Shown here piece by piece: positions 21,440 to 33,946 of a stretch of DNA of 51,722 bases. The position numbers and the translations under genes were made by a program. Numbering within the stretch: position 1 is the first letter of the stretch; the number at the start of each line of letters is the position of its first letter. The stretch is taken from NCBI GenBank assembly GCA_003427395.1, contig BFEA01000066.1:2114706-2166427 (forward strand), read 5' to 3'. This DNA comes from Chara braunii. Taxonomy: Eukaryota; Streptophyta; Charophyceae; Charales; Characeae. The notes below the pieces were generated by a model. The model ran no database searches. It was not told the origin of the DNA and saw only the letters and a program-made list of their open reading frames with translations.

Positions 21440-24356
21440 GCGACAAGTGTCAGGCTGTGAGCCGAAGATTATTCTTTAATAAGCATTCTCCTTTCTTATC
21501 TTAACAAATCTAAAGGTAACCTAATACCGTCAATATACGAATGCATAATTTTTTAAGCAACCACCTGGCGGAGCAGTAAAAAGGTGCCATAAACATATAC
21601 GAATTATGTAAGCAGATGAGAAAAAAACACCTAACTTAAGACTATAAGTTGCGAGCATGAATCGATAAAAGTAATAACATTCACTACCCGCCTACCTTCA
21701 TTCGAAGCTCATCGAAGTATTAAATTTTTCATCTAGATCATGAGAATTAGTGTAAGTGTTAACAATATAAGTCGTACTTTGATGCTTTCGGTTGAGGAGC
21801 ACGGACTCTATTTCTAGATATACTACCTCGCTCGTATAGCGCTTCGTGTCCCCATCCTTTTTCTATCAAGGCGGCCTCCGCTTATGTCTTTATTTTTCTC
21901 TCGTCCCTTTGAAATATTCTTCCACAAGGAATTCGGGTAAAATGACTTGCATCGGGAAGGAGGGGAACACAAACTTATCTGCACCCCTGACCTCATTAAC
22001 AACGGATACCGACTCATCTCTTTCCTGACACATTTTTTTTACCTACTTCGCAACAGCCAATTCAGTTAGTCATAATAATCTCGTGAGCAAGTTCTCACGT
22101 TTCAATCCCAACTCGATACCGAAAGTAATCCAAAAAGATGACGAGGTGTACAAGGTCATTGCACTATCCTCATCATTGTTGAAGCCAGACTCATTTCAAA
22201 ATAAGGATACCCTTATTTAAAGACGTACCTCACCAGGAACCGATATATTTATCCTCCCTAACTAAACTTGACAATGACAACTTCAACCCATCCTCTTTTT
22301 CAATAGGCAAGGCTATGCTGAGGTATTTCCTAGCATATGACTTTCAGACCTTCTTGAGCCATTTATAGGTTTTGCTCACAAACGTCCGACAAACCTCTTC
22401 CATCATTATCCAGAATCCCTTCTTTTCACAATACCCCTTCTGAAAGGTAATTGTCAAATCATACCCCACTAATATTGCTAATTTCCAATGTTCAAGACCA
22501 CTCGAAAGCAGATGATAATATACTGCGATAATAAATCATTTGTGATTTTTGAATATTGAATATAATAAATTATCATCATAATTATTACTTATAGTGGAGA
22601 CATACTGCCATAGTGATAACAATAATCAATAATTTTAATAGTTGAGTAAGGAAATAGTATCAACGAGCATAGAGACAAGTTTAACTGGCATACGCATACA
22701 TAGTGATGACGAGAAACTTATGGTAGTTGTTATGATAGACAATAGTTATGATGTGGTCAATAAAGTTTTCAACAATAAATCTTTTTAAATACAAAAGTAA
22801 TAAGAGTACTACATTCTATATCTCGGGTTTTGACAGGAGTATATTGTATCAAGGAGCAATGTAATCCCTTAAAAGGGTTAACATCTTAGACTCTCGAGCC
22901 CCGCTCAAGGATCAAGCCTCACTGCTTCACCCTCTGATTTAAATATTCGTTTCTTGCAGACCCTTGTCCATTAGTAGACAACCCCACCATACACGTTACA
23001 GGATCCATATCTCGTCTTGTGCAGATGAACCCACTTGACACAAAAATAACAGAGGCATCACCCCCTGCTTCCTTGCGGCAGGTAGTAGTCGTCGCCTTCA
23101 CAGACCATAGTCTAACAAGGCTCAAATACTTTCCTCGTTCTTAATAGTAATGCATTCACCTCTCCTCAAAGGGTTAGGTGACCATACCCGACTATGGATC
23201 AGGAACATAGTTCCGCCATGGGTCTCACTACTACTTCTGAAGACGAATTTATGGCTCCTTCAAGCCATCTTTCAGGGAAAGGATAACTTAGGATTGTTGC
23301 TCCCTCGAGAGCAGATTCTACGCATTGACTACCTCTTCAGAGAATCTTTCATCCCAAGAGGTCAGTCACTTCATTCACCTCCGACCCTGCGTCGAACGTG
23401 GATTCTGCGTAGCACGTTTACTCTTTATAAGGAGAGCAATCAACCATATAGGTTTAAGTGAAATAAACATAAGTGAATAATCATATTTGATTACCTCATA
23501 AGGATATATTAAGGCGTACAGTTTTTAATAAACAAACTCAGATGGGTGACTCATTAATAAAAACTCGTCAGATAGATAGTCTCATATGAATAATATTAAA
23601 TAAGCTTGTCTCGAATATACTGGCATGAACAGATTAATTTACATAGATATCTCAAATGAACGGTCTTAAAAGGAAGAAATTTGAGCGCTTAATTTTAGTC
23701 GAATATATTCAGGTAGATCGTCTTGGACTAGATAACCTCATACCTGAATCTCGTCACCAAGTTAAACATAAATAGGATGATTTAACACCAAACTCCTCAT
23801 TGCCTCACAGACTGCACTCAGGATTAAGAACCCTTAGTTCCCCCCTTATAGACGGAACCAACCTCTAAAATTTTTCCCAAAGGCGGACTCAACTCAATTC
23901 GGCTACTTTCTAAAACCGGTATTTTATTAAGAACCCATAGCAAATGAGGGTCCTTACTGACACTATTCACGTTCGGTCTTTCTTGCATTCTCGGATACCT
24001 ATCTGGGACATAATCCCTACAGTGATTGTCTCACACCTATCCAGATCAATCATCCCTAAGAAGGTGCCAATACCTTTCATCACCTCCCTCTTCTCTTCCC
24101 AAACGGATATCCCCTCCATTATGCGTATCGTTATTAACAAGAGGAGAAACATTGAAGTCACCGTGCTTCACTCTCCCTTGAGGGTATATTTATCTGACGG
24201 CCTAAACAAATACTAATTTATTACTAACCCTGATCCTGTTCCGCATTGGCAGAATAATGTCTTTACATGATCTCTTCATACAAAAGGTATGAGATTGGCC
24301 AACACAATTCAATCTGTCACAGGAAAAATAGTGTCAGAGTGATACATAACCTATGA
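21440..24356. other. E1 leader/internal sequence, no recognisable gene
   Basis: AT-rich sequence with only short open frames on both strands and no family motif, clear repeat or RNA gene. It lies between a gag-N-terminus-like fragment and the gag core. It may be decayed gag or insertions into it. Confidence 0.4.
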
Positions 24357-24760
24357 TCAATTAACGCAGCCTGAGATATTACGGGAGGGTATACATTCGG
24401 CGGCGGCGGCGGAAAAATCAGGTCGAGGTGGCTGGGGAAGGACAGTCAACTGTCGAACTCGTCGTGCCATAAAAGAAGAAGGGGAAGGATAAGTACGAGA
24501 AAGTGATTCAAAGCGTGTCGGCGAGGAGCCGTAACGCTGTTCGTACTTATAAGAGTAGTATGCCATCTTCCCAGGAGATGGCGTTCGCTCAAGTAGATCT
24601 TCTTGATGTTGCCTCAATCTCATTCTCTCTCACTTTTCCTTTTCCTCATCTTCTCTTTCTCGCTCCTCTCTTTCCCTTGTTAAATCAATAGGTCTCTCTG
24701 CGGTATTTCCCTGTCGACCTCCTTTTCCCCTTCCAATTTCTGCCCCACGCGATATGATTG
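24357..24760 (-). pseudogene. Possible start of the E1 gag polyprotein
   Basis: On the - strand, short adjacent frames read a Gly/Arg-rich segment followed by PIDLTRE-like and Arg/Glu/Lys-rich sequence, then a Tyr/Ser/Pro-rich stretch (AYYSYKYEQRYGSSP) and a proline-rich tail to 24357. The charged, low-complexity composition fits the N-terminal tail of large plant-lineage gag proteins, and it lies about 700 bp after the primer site. No catalytic or structural motif is present, so the call rests on composition and position. Confidence 0.3.
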
Positions 24761-25424
24761 AAGGGATGAGACACCTAGAGTAGTGTTAAGTTATTTAATG
24801 TTTTATGTATAAGGACGTGTATCTCTACGAAAGAATGAAGGTTTCAGAAGTATGCGAGGTTGTCGTAGGGGTGAAAAGGCATTACAAGTAGAGGAGAATA
24901 CAGTAATACAAACACCTTCCAGGCAGACTTGATGAGTCATCTTGCTACCCTTACTGACTTGCTTTCAAAAGACCCTTCAATCCTTGATCGTTATCCTATA
25001 TGTCACCTTAATCAGATACAGGAGTAATTATTGCTTCGGGAAAATGATAAAAGACAGACTAATCGGCTATATACACACAACTTGTACTTCTCTTATCTCA
25101 TGAAAACTACCCTAGACAAATGTTCATATCAATAAACGACAATTAACCTTAGTAGTCCTCTTACCTTTTAAATAGAAATAGTATACTACCTTATCTTTCG
25201 TTTTGTCATTTTGTTAGGGCGTCAATTTTACCAAACCCAGGTCCGTTCGCATAGGACCCCGGCAGGCAACCGAAGGTCCCCGGCAACGCATCAATCTGTT
25301 ATCGGTGGACAACTTGCATCTCTAGTGATAGTCACGTTATCCATTAAACCAAAGGTTGTCGTTTTGCGGTGATCATCGTTTCACCATACCCGAGTTCGTT
25401 CACTAAGGACCTCGGCTTGAAAGC
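24761..25424 (-). other. E1 5' untranslated leader
   Basis: Sequence between the primer site and the first gag-like fragment. It contains a diverged second copy of the primer-site region (25221-25320) and no open frame of note. Confidence 0.5.
25277..25288 (-). repeat. Degenerate second primer-site-like sequence
   Basis: TCCCCGGCAACG on the + strand repeats the core of the true site at 25429-25440. The flanks (CCAGGTCCGTTCGCATAGGACC versus CCGAGTTCGTTCACTAAGGACC-like sequence) are also similar, so about 65 bp is duplicated with a period near 150 bp. It is followed by ATCTGTTATC, echoing the LTR stem-loop. Confidence 0.5.
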
Positions 25425-25426
25425 GA

Positions 25427-25446
25427 GATCCCCGGCAACGGCGCCA
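25427..25446 (-). promoter_or_regulatory. Primer binding site for tRNA-Asp
   Basis: The - strand reads TGGCGCCGTTGCCGGGGA, complementary to the 3' end of plant tRNA-Asp including CCA; the match extends to about 20 nt. Two bases separate it from the LTR end GACA. Known: this primer type is used by several plant Ty3/gypsy lineages. It fixes the element orientation as - and identifies 25449-34775 as the 5' LTR. Confidence 0.9.
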
Positions 25447-25997
25447 CCTGTCTCGCGCGGGGGTCACACACCCCAGCGCTGAACCTCACGGTCGTGTCAC
25501 GCAGGATGTTTCGTCTAATAAGAATCAGTCATCACTTCAACCATGCGCGCGTGCTATACCTTTCAAGACGCCCTGCGACAGGTCGGGACGTCGCGAGGTA
25601 CAACTTACCTCTACCCGAGGGGCTGTCACCACCCTCAGGTAGGCGTATCACTGTTGAGCTACCGTCCCACGTGCGAAGGCTTTTACATGCCTGAGTAGAG
25701 GTAGGTCGGTCGAGGGCGTTTGCTCGATCGCTGTAGCACAAAATGGGGTACGCTCGGTAAGATGCCTAGGACTTACCCGTTAAATATTCAGGTCGAACTT
25801 TGAGATGGTCGTCTATTCCCGCTTCTGTTTCAAAGACACATTCTTCTTCCGACCACTACGTTCAAAAACAAACCTTGTCACTACCAAAGGATATCCTACT
25901 CTACTCAACGTATGACTGAATCATCAGAATAATATATAAGACTTGATTATGAATATCGAGGCATTACCGTTGGGAACCCTTCCCACTTTCACAAGTG

Positions 25998-26139
25998 TTG
26001 AGTGTCCAGACTCTTCACGATGTCAATCCCAGTCCAATCCAAACCATGCACAAGACAGACCTGCACAANTTGAGTGTCCAGACTCTTCACGATGTCAATC
26101 CCAGTCCAATCCAAACCATGCACAAGACAGACCTGCACA
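25998..26139. repeat. 71-bp duplication around a single N, copy B
   Basis: 25998-26068 and 26070-26140 are exact copies with one N at 26069, as in copy A at 9947-10089. The identical breakpoint in two loci points to the assembler rather than biology. Confidence 0.8.
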
Positions 26140-26406
26140 ACATAATGCAAAGACTGTTCACATGTCATGCACTAACGACGTCAACCATCAACCATTGACA
26201 TTGTCCCTCACTCCCCAAACCATGCACGACAACTCTATCTTTCCTAAAATGCAATTCCAACCCCCTCACATTGATTCTAAGGACCCTTGAGAGTGACCAG
26301 GACCATTTAGGCAACGACCACAGGTGACAGTTTTACTGACCACAAGGTTTGATTTTAGGTGTAGGTATCAAGCCAAGCCGAAAAAGTAAAATCGGCAACG
26401 ACTGAC

Positions 26407-26426
26407 CTGTTATCAAGTGATAACAG
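26407..26426. promoter_or_regulatory. CTGTTATC/GATAACAG stem-loop, copy B
   Basis: Perfect 8-bp stem, loop AAGT, preceded by ATCGGCAACGAC. The loop differs from copy A (GTGT) while both arms are unchanged. Confidence 0.6.
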
Positions 26427-27139
26427 AAAACTGACTGCTTGATGTAGGACTTCTCCTTTAATTGTAGTAGACCAAAACAAAGACTTGCACACACACAGGT
26501 CAACAATGATTCAACATCCCCACTTGATTCCCACATAATAATATCTAAGGGTCAAGCCCTTAGTTCTCGTTTGTGAGCTTTGGGATCAACATCCCAAAGT
26601 CTAAGCCCTAGCTTTTATCTACCCTGAGTCGTCTGTCACTCCTCCTCTTTTTATTTCAAGGAGTTTTTTTGCCTATTTCTCAAGCCGTCCCAGGGAAACT
26701 CATACTTCCCCTTACTCGCAATACTTGCATTTTCCCTCTTGCGATTAAGCACACCATTTTGTGCTTACGCGGTAATCCAACTGAGATCTACTCATGTCGT
26801 TCGGTGGTTTCTCCCTTAGGAGCCTATCAATGAACAGAGATTACGAGAAACTTCTTCTTGTCTAATCCTTTTTCCTACAGTATTCAATTTCTTTCACGTT
26901 TCTATCTAAAGGACCTTTGGGGTTGTTCCCGATGGAGCACTCCCTTTTTTCTCTTTCTCTTCTTCATGTCTTGACATACGCAAGCAGTGGGCTGATTCAC
27001 CCGGGAATCTTTCATTACTTGATCAATTTCAAACAATCTACTAGTCAGAAGAGTACTCGAGTAGAGCCCTACGAGAGCACCCAGCCACCCTTTTAAGTAC
27101 ATGCAATCCTCATGCAGCCAAGTAGTTCATGCAATCTAG

Positions 27140-27950
27140 TGCAAGTGATCGGATAACTCACCCGGGAGTATCCTTTTATTAGTTAGGCAGGTAGTTAGGA
27201 GGTCTACGTTGAACCGTCTCAACACTCGACCTTATATTCAGGAAACATTCGAACTTCAGGTGTCAATTCCGAATCAAAGTTAGTAACTGGCGGTCTTCAC
27301 GGAAGCCTCCTATTACGACTTGATTCAGAGCTCAGTCTTTCTCTCAAAAGTGTAATAGGAAGACCCTACTGGACTCACCTTATTACTTACTTATGGTCGG
27401 ACGAGCCGGAATTATGTTAGTGGGTTCATTCAAAATCCGAGATCTTCCCTTTGCTGGAGTATTTTGTTAGACTCGCTAAAATTAAGTTAAGCCAGCAATG
27501 AGATGACCCCACGGGAGCCTCCCATTTCCTGGCTTAACGTTAGATAGATCGTTAACTTTTACTCATACCACCCATCATTCATACCTGAAAAAGTAGTAAG
27601 GTTTACTCACCCGGGAGTAACCCTCTAGTGTTCAAACACAATCACCTCATGTCTGACTTTCGTTAGTTGACCTCCAAATCAAACAAGTATTAGGACAACT
27701 CACCCGGGAGCCATCCTACTACCCATTTGATGCATAGGAGATCAAGGACAACTCTTGAATGAGTTGCCTTGAGAGTTCACCTAACTGGCCTTTGCACCGT
27801 AAATGAGCAAAAGGTATGTCGATTCTCACGGGAAGTCGGACGGATCGTTCCAAACTTAGGAGTTCGCGTATTCACCCGGGAGCACTCAATTCGCTCCCTA
27901 GTCTGGTTCGTTCGGTGATAGGAGAGCCTCACGACAGCCACCTGCTACCT
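27140..27950. repeat. Hairpin array, copy B, upstream part
   Basis: Hairpins with CACCCGGGAG or CACGGGAG cores recur: about 27150-27173, 27282-27316 (GTAA...TTAC with CTTC, ACG, GAAG), 27605-27628 (GGTTTACTC/GAGTAACC), 27694-27716 and 27862-27887. Much of 27409-27950 has no counterpart in copy A. Confidence 0.6.
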
Positions 27951-28375
27951 TTTGCCTTTGTTAGCCTTTGAAGACGAGTACCCTACGAGAGTACTGGATT
28001 AATTGGCTTTCGTTAAGTTGAAAAAGTGTACCCCACGGGAGTACCAGATCAATTGATTTTTGTTAACAATTGTAGGAGTGTACTTCACAGAAGTACCGGA
28101 TCAAATTGACTTTCGTTAAACTGAAGGAGTGTACTTCACAGAAGTACTGGATCAAATGACTTTTGATAGACTGAAGGAGTGTACTTCGCGGAAGTACCGG
28201 ATCAAATCGGCTTTCGTTAGACAAAAAGAGTGTACTTCACGGAAGTACCGGATCAAATGACTTTTGTTAAGTTTGAAGAAGTGTACTTCACGGAAGTACT
28301 GGATCAAATGACTTTTGTTAAGTTTGAAGAAGTGTACTTCACGGAAGTACCGGATCAAATGACTTTTGTTATTGT
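27950..28375. repeat. Minisatellite of eight 50-52 bp units, each with a hairpin
   Basis: Stems begin at 27978, 28028, 28080, 28131, 28181, 28232, 28283 and 28334. The arms are GTACCCT/AGAGTAC, GTACCCC/GGAGTAC and then GTACTTC/GAAGTAC six times. Loops are ACG (five), ACA (two) and GCG (one). The rest of the unit is GGATCAAATGACTTTTGTTA-like. The array is absent from copy A, so it was gained in B or lost from A after insertion. Confidence 0.85.
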
Positions 28376-28765
28376 AACTTGCATGTCAATAGGAAAGATG
28401 CACGGCACCTTCCTGCCACCAATGTCAAAGTCAAACAATCAGTACACCAACTTGCTACTTTAGTCACGCGAATGGCAGGATAGCACGCACGGCGAGTACC
28501 CTATCATCCGCCTTAGTTATTTCTATGTAAGCAGCTTGACGATCCTACCGGATTACTCGATGGCCTAGTCTGTAATGTAATGAGAGAACTGCACGGCAGC
28601 CTCCCGTTACGAGTGTCGAAATTAGCAGACATTGCATCAATTTATTACTTTAGTCAGATGAATGGCAGGGTAACTTCGCACGGCGAGCACCCCATCATCC
28701 AGTTTAGTAGACTCATACAAGCAATGTGACGACCCTACGAGGGCCTCCATCACACGGCCTTATGT
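28376..28765. repeat. Hairpin array, copy B, shared part
   Basis: Collinear with 11365-11745 of copy A. Hairpins with ACG loops are retained at 28393-28413, 28575-28610 and 28655-28760, with some stem differences between copies. Confidence 0.6.
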
Positions 28766-29257
28766 TTCAGAACCAAGCAAACTAGGATCCTTTTCGGTTT
28801 TCCTAAGTTCCTTCCTGACATAAGGCACGATTCTTACTTCAATCATACGTTTATTCACTTCTTTCTAACAATTTTACTCCTAAAGAAAATAAGAAGATGT
28901 ATAGCATGCATCCATACATACAGTCCATAGACAGTTGTAGCCAGTAAGGGATACGGGAAAGGAATAGGTGACGCGTACCTCATGATTCCCTGCCTCCAGA
29001 GTCCCTCCTGAACTCCGGCAAAGCTCCCCCAATCGCCCTGTTGTCGATCTCATATCGTACGTGCAATGGTCGTTTGGTCCTTTGTAGGAATATACATGAG
29101 ATGATTAATCAGGAAAAAAAGATGGAGGAGGATGAAGGAGCTAGGCACTATCACACGGTGATAATGTCTCTCACCTCTCCAATGCCTCACACTCTTTCCC
29201 TTTTCTAGCCCCTGCTTTCCTCATGATGTTTCAATAGTAAATCAACAACCAATAACA

Positions 29258-29330
29258 ATAATAATATAATAATAATAATATAATAATATAATAATAATAA
29301 TATAATAATATAATAATAATAATAATAATA

Positions 29331-29367
<37 letters not shown>

Positions 29368-29400
29368 CATAATCATAATACTAATAATAATAATAACAAT
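29258..29400. repeat. (AAT)n microsatellite with AATAT interruptions
   Basis: About 140 bp of AAT triplets broken by ATAAT. The matching tract in copy A is about 70 bp. Confidence 0.95.
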
Positions 29401-30429
29401 TATAGAAAACGTAAGAGAATTATCAATAGCGGGTTTACATTCCAGTTTGCAATACCATGTTGAATGCCTGGGAGCCTGATACTGTCCGGAAGGCAGCGCT
29501 ATACCAATTCATGACATCAATAGAGAGCCCACACACTGTTTCTATAAGGAGAACATGTTTTTGTCACTACTAATGTAAGTACCCGGAATCCTCCCTCTTT
29601 CTTTCTCTCTTTTGCTCAGTACTCACACAGTCACCGTTGGAGAAACCACACGAATTTCATACTGAAGCTCAGAGGTGCAGAGGTCAGACACGTGCACCTT
29701 AAAAGTCCTATCAAACACCTGCTCTCAACAGCTTCATAGATTTGGTCAATAGTGCCAGATGCCGTACTCCGCATCTTTTCTTGTCAAAGGTAGGTGATTT
29801 TCCCCTCTATCCCTTTTTCTGTACCCGCTTGTACATTTGTCTGTCTTGCTGTCTGTAAATGTCTCCACTGACAGTCTGTATTCATTTGTATCTGATTGTC
29901 TGTGTCTGCCCTGTAGCAGTCTATTTGTTTGTTGCTGCCAGTATGTATCTGCTTATTGCTACTTGTATGTGTTTGTTTTGTATCGTGTAGGGGTTAATTC
30001 TGTAGCCGAGGTCGTAGTTGTAGGACTTCAGTTAGGATCAAGGTCGTAGCCGCTACAGTCCCAAAACGTCAAAGGTCGTAGCTGCCACAGTCCTGAAAGG
30101 CCATGTTCACAGACTTTCGGAAGGCCCGAAAGTGGTTCCTGAATCATTGCTCACAGCAGACTAGAGACAAGTGGGCGGTGGCAATCCTACCCTTGTAGAG
30201 TCCTTGATACCCAGTCCTAGTCTGTCCTGGTCCAGTCAAACAAGTACCACCTGGAACTGCGTATACTATGGGCATGGAAAAGGTTAAACCAACAAGCTGC
30301 AAAAGTACATATCAAGAAGCAGTGCCCAACCATTTATCCCTTTTCCTGCGTGAGCCATGGGGAAGCACTGCTACAGCGACTTGTGCTATGGTGGTTTGCA
30401 GTTGCCCAGAGGGTGCAGTGGTGTTTCAG

Positions 30430-30960
30430 TGTTAATGCGTGTGTGACTGTCACACCTTGCGCATGATTGCCACAGTGTATAAGTTGCGTGACTGTGTCAC
30501 TATGTGTCTATATTCCCTTCGTGTCCAAACTTGTACCATGACGTCTGTGTGTTTTGTCACAGTCTCTATATAATATGCGTGAGTGTCATAGTGTCTTTGT
30601 ATCTGTGGGTGTATCATCTTATCTTGTGTGTTTGTGTATATGACTGTCACCGTGTTATTGCATATCTATCAAAGTATGTATGTGTCATTATGACCGCGTG
30701 TGTGTCACAGTTCCTGTCGCAGTGTATATCACAGTGCATGTGTCACTCTGCGTATGTGTGTGTTTCACTCTGTGCCCGGGTTATGACGTACTCGCGACTG
30801 CGTGTGATTGTGTATTTTCATTGTATTTGTGCACTTCCATTGCTTTTGTGTGTCTTACTGTATCTGTATGCTTTACTGTATCTGTGCGTTTGAATCCGTG
30901 TCGTTATCTGTCCGTCTGTCAGTCTGTTGATCTGATTGTCTTTGTTGTCTGATTTATCTA
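30430..30960. repeat. TG-rich minisatellite, copy B
   Basis: Collinear with 13320-13880, with the same TGACTGTCACAGTG vocabulary and scattered substitutions. Long open frames here are not considered genes. Confidence 0.7.
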
Positions 30961-31695
30961 TTTGTCTGTGTCACGTAGGAGTTAAGGCTATAGTGGTTCG
31001 TATCTGTAAAACTTGAAAAAGGGTCAAGGTTGTAGCTACTATAGAAGGGAAGGGTCAAATCAGCAGATTTCCGAATGGTCCGTAAGTGCCCTTTCGACCG
31101 TTGCTCATAGCGGACTAGAAGCAAGTGGGCAGGTGGTACAGTTCGTCATCACTCAGTCCACCCAGTGTGCACCAGGGGCCCGGCGCTGCTGTTTTTGGTC
31201 GTTGAGACGTGACTTCCGCCCGTTTGTTTGTATGTTTGCCCCCTGTCTGGCTTGTTACTTTTGTTCGTTTGTGGTCGGCTGCTTATTTCAGTTCGCATAT
31301 CTTCGTTTCTCATCTCTTTATGTATTTTGTTTGTGTGTCTCCGACTGTGCCTTTGTCTGTGTCTCTTCCTATGTATCAGACTGAACATTTGTCTGTCGTT
31401 TGCTTATCTTATGTCTGTCTTTATCCGTCAATCAGTCTGTCTCACCTGTCTGTTGATTTTTTCATGTGTTTGTTTGTTACTTTTTGTATGAGTTTGTCTA
31501 TGTTCTGAAAGGGTTAAGACTGTAATTGGGACCGTAGCCATATCTGTAATGTTGCTGATGACGTCAACATTTTCCCGGGGTATTGAGCAGACCTCGACTA
31601 TTGCCAATCGCCCCGAGCACCAAGTGTGTCTCTCGAATCACTCACAACCTCGATTCCCCCCTTTACAGATGCTACACACCCAAGGACCATGCATC

Positions 31696-31696
31696 A

Positions 31697-31736
<40 letters not shown>

Positions 31737-31762
31737 TTAAAAAAAATAATAAAAAAAAAATG
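31696..31762. repeat. (AAT)n and A-rich tract, copy B
   Basis: Perfect AAT triplets ending in an A-rich stretch. The second tract of the pair lies at 32163-32193. Confidence 0.9.
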
Positions 31763-32163
31763 ACAATATTGAGATTGCACAATCACGTTGAAAGCGAGAT
31801 CATATCATGATGTCCAAAAAGCAACATTGCATCACGAGAATGACCAAATAAAAACACACCAAGAGTTCATAATTGACAATGCTGAAATAGTCTCATCATC
31901 ATCAACGAAGAACCAGAGTTGATATCCTATCTGGCGCTCAGTGCCCAGACTACATGTGGCAGATCCTATCTAGCCTATATTGCGAAGCCGAAAGATGACA
32001 TCAACAGCATTCCCGAAGTACGAGCAGACATCGGATCTCTGCCGTTTGCCTCATGCACTAGGTAAGTCTCACGCCTCATTCACCTTCGATTCCCCACACA
32101 CACAACTGCCATGTGCGTCTCTCCTCTCCCGAAGAATTCTTATGAGATCGAAATAGTAAAAAC

Positions 32164-32194
<31 letters not shown>

Positions 32195-32484
32195 CAGCGA
32201 TTATGAGCATGGACAAGCCATCTCTTCCGATCTGCCGTAATCACGATCGGGGGCTGTGTTGTGTCTAAAGGTCGGTGGTCAAGGCCCCCCTGCCAAAAAT
32301 ACTCTCTTTGTTCCTCTCACCTTGGTTGAATCATGAACGTCTCACACACACACATTCCATCGATAGGACGAGCAAAAACGGAATGAATCTTCTGCTGAAA
32401 CGGGGAAATATACACTGCCACTTTTTTATTTGCTCGTTTCAATCGATCCAAGTAGTGTTAGCTCTTTCTCTTTTTTTTTTTTTT

Positions 32485-32515
<31 letters not shown>

Positions 32516-32769
32516 GACACACACACACACACACGCACACACACACTCCATCGATAGGATGAGCAAAAACGGAATGAATCTTCCGCTGAAACGTGGAAAT
32601 GCACACGACCACTTTCTGATTTGCTTGTTCTATCGATCCGAGTAGCGTGTGGCGAGCGGCACGCTTAGCTCTGTGTCTCTTACACACACACACATGTAAT
32701 AGTAATGTATCTTTCTTGTTGTTTAGCATTAGGTTCATTCATTTATTTTATTTTATTTTATTTATTTGC

Positions 32770-32800
<31 letters not shown>

Positions 32801-32942
32801 TTTGTTTATTCATCTACCTCGTTTTGGTCGTCGATAGTGTTGGAGAGTGAGCCGCGAGATTGAGGACTTACCTGTTCTCTCTGTCATTCCCTCGTCGTCG
32901 TCGTGGTCAACACTCGATGTTCCCCGTTGTATCACGCTGCAG

Positions 32943-33659
32943 TATACGGGGCATGACAGGCGCAAACACGCTTTCCAATGAAGTTGAGCTGACGACGATC
33001 CCACCTCATGAGGTTGTCGGCCTCGATTGCACGGTCAGGTGAGTGGTCCTTCCCCTCCTCTCTCTATCTCTTTTTCTCCTCCTTCTCCTCCTTCTCCTCC
33101 TTCTTCTTCACTGTTTCTACTCCCACACGCTATCTCTGCAGCCTTGCGCGCCTCGTCTCTCTCTTCTCGCTCCGCGCTACTTTTCTTCTCCTTCTCGCGC
33201 TCTTTTTCCTTCTCCCTATTCCTCTCCTTCTCCCTCGTCTCCTCTTCCTCCTCCTCCTCCTTCCTCTTCTTTCTCTCTATTTCTTATTCGTCCTCTTCTT
33301 TTTTTTTCTCACTTCTTCTACTTCTTCTTTCAACCTTTTTCCCCGCACGCCTTCCTTCTCTGCGCAACCATCTTCGCGTGCGCCTCCTTTCTTTACCGTA
33401 GCATCCCTCCTCCTTACGTTCCCCACGCCTTCTTTGTCTGCGCGGCCATCTTTCTTCGTTATTCCCCCGTGCTTGTTTCTTCGAACATCCGCACGCATAC
33501 CCCCTCATGCTCCCTGCGTTCCTCTACGACGGCGATCTCTTCTGTGTCCAGCGTGATCGAGATCAAGGCGGGGTTCATTTGCAACAAAAAAAATGTTTTT
33601 TCTCTTTATTACTGAACTTTTTCCAATTCTATTGTAGATTCACGGACGTGAAACTATGA
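32943..33659 (+). pseudogene. Possible captured two-exon gene fragment, antisense in LTR copy B
   Basis: The same arrangement as 15921-16617: CTGCAG acceptor, exon 32943-33038, donor CAG|GTGAGT, pyrimidine-rich intron, acceptor TTGTAG at 33637, exon 2 with a stop at 33657-33659 (two codons reduced to one by a C-to-T change). The A run is at 33716-33745. The exon peptide is unchanged from the ATG through the donor despite nucleotide differences nearby. Confidence 0.3.
33053..33500. repeat. CT-rich (pyrimidine) tract, copy B
   Basis: Collinear with 16020-16460, with many small length differences as expected for slippage-prone sequence. Confidence 0.85.
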
Positions 33660-33713
33660 TAGAATAAATTGGGGATAAAAAGAAAAATAAATAACAGTAA
33701 ACGAATCTAACTA

Positions 33714-33747
<34 letters not shown>

Positions 33748-33865
33748 CTACTACTAACTACCCCGTCGTGCCAACTGTCACAACGGGGTCTAACCATGAC
33801 TAAGCTCTGATTTAGGGGTGATGGGTTCGAGTCCGACTGCCCGAGCGCGGGTGAAAAAGTTGTGG

Positions 33866-33946
33866 AGTAGCTCAGAGGCCGGTCGGGTTCGTTCCCTATA
33901 TCCTACACTTAACAGTCTTGCACCTGAACCTACTGAGCTAGCTCCT
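33866..33946 (-). repeat. tRNA-derived sequence in LTR copy B
   Basis: Counterpart of 16830-16914. The left inverted-repeat arm is partly deleted (GGAGTAGCTCAG), while the right arm CTGAGCTAGCTCCT (33933-33946) is intact. Confidence 0.4.

Noticed and set aside
27950-28375. CRISPR-like array of eight regular 51-bp units
   Set aside because: The between-stem sequence is itself repeated and not unique, so this is a minisatellite.
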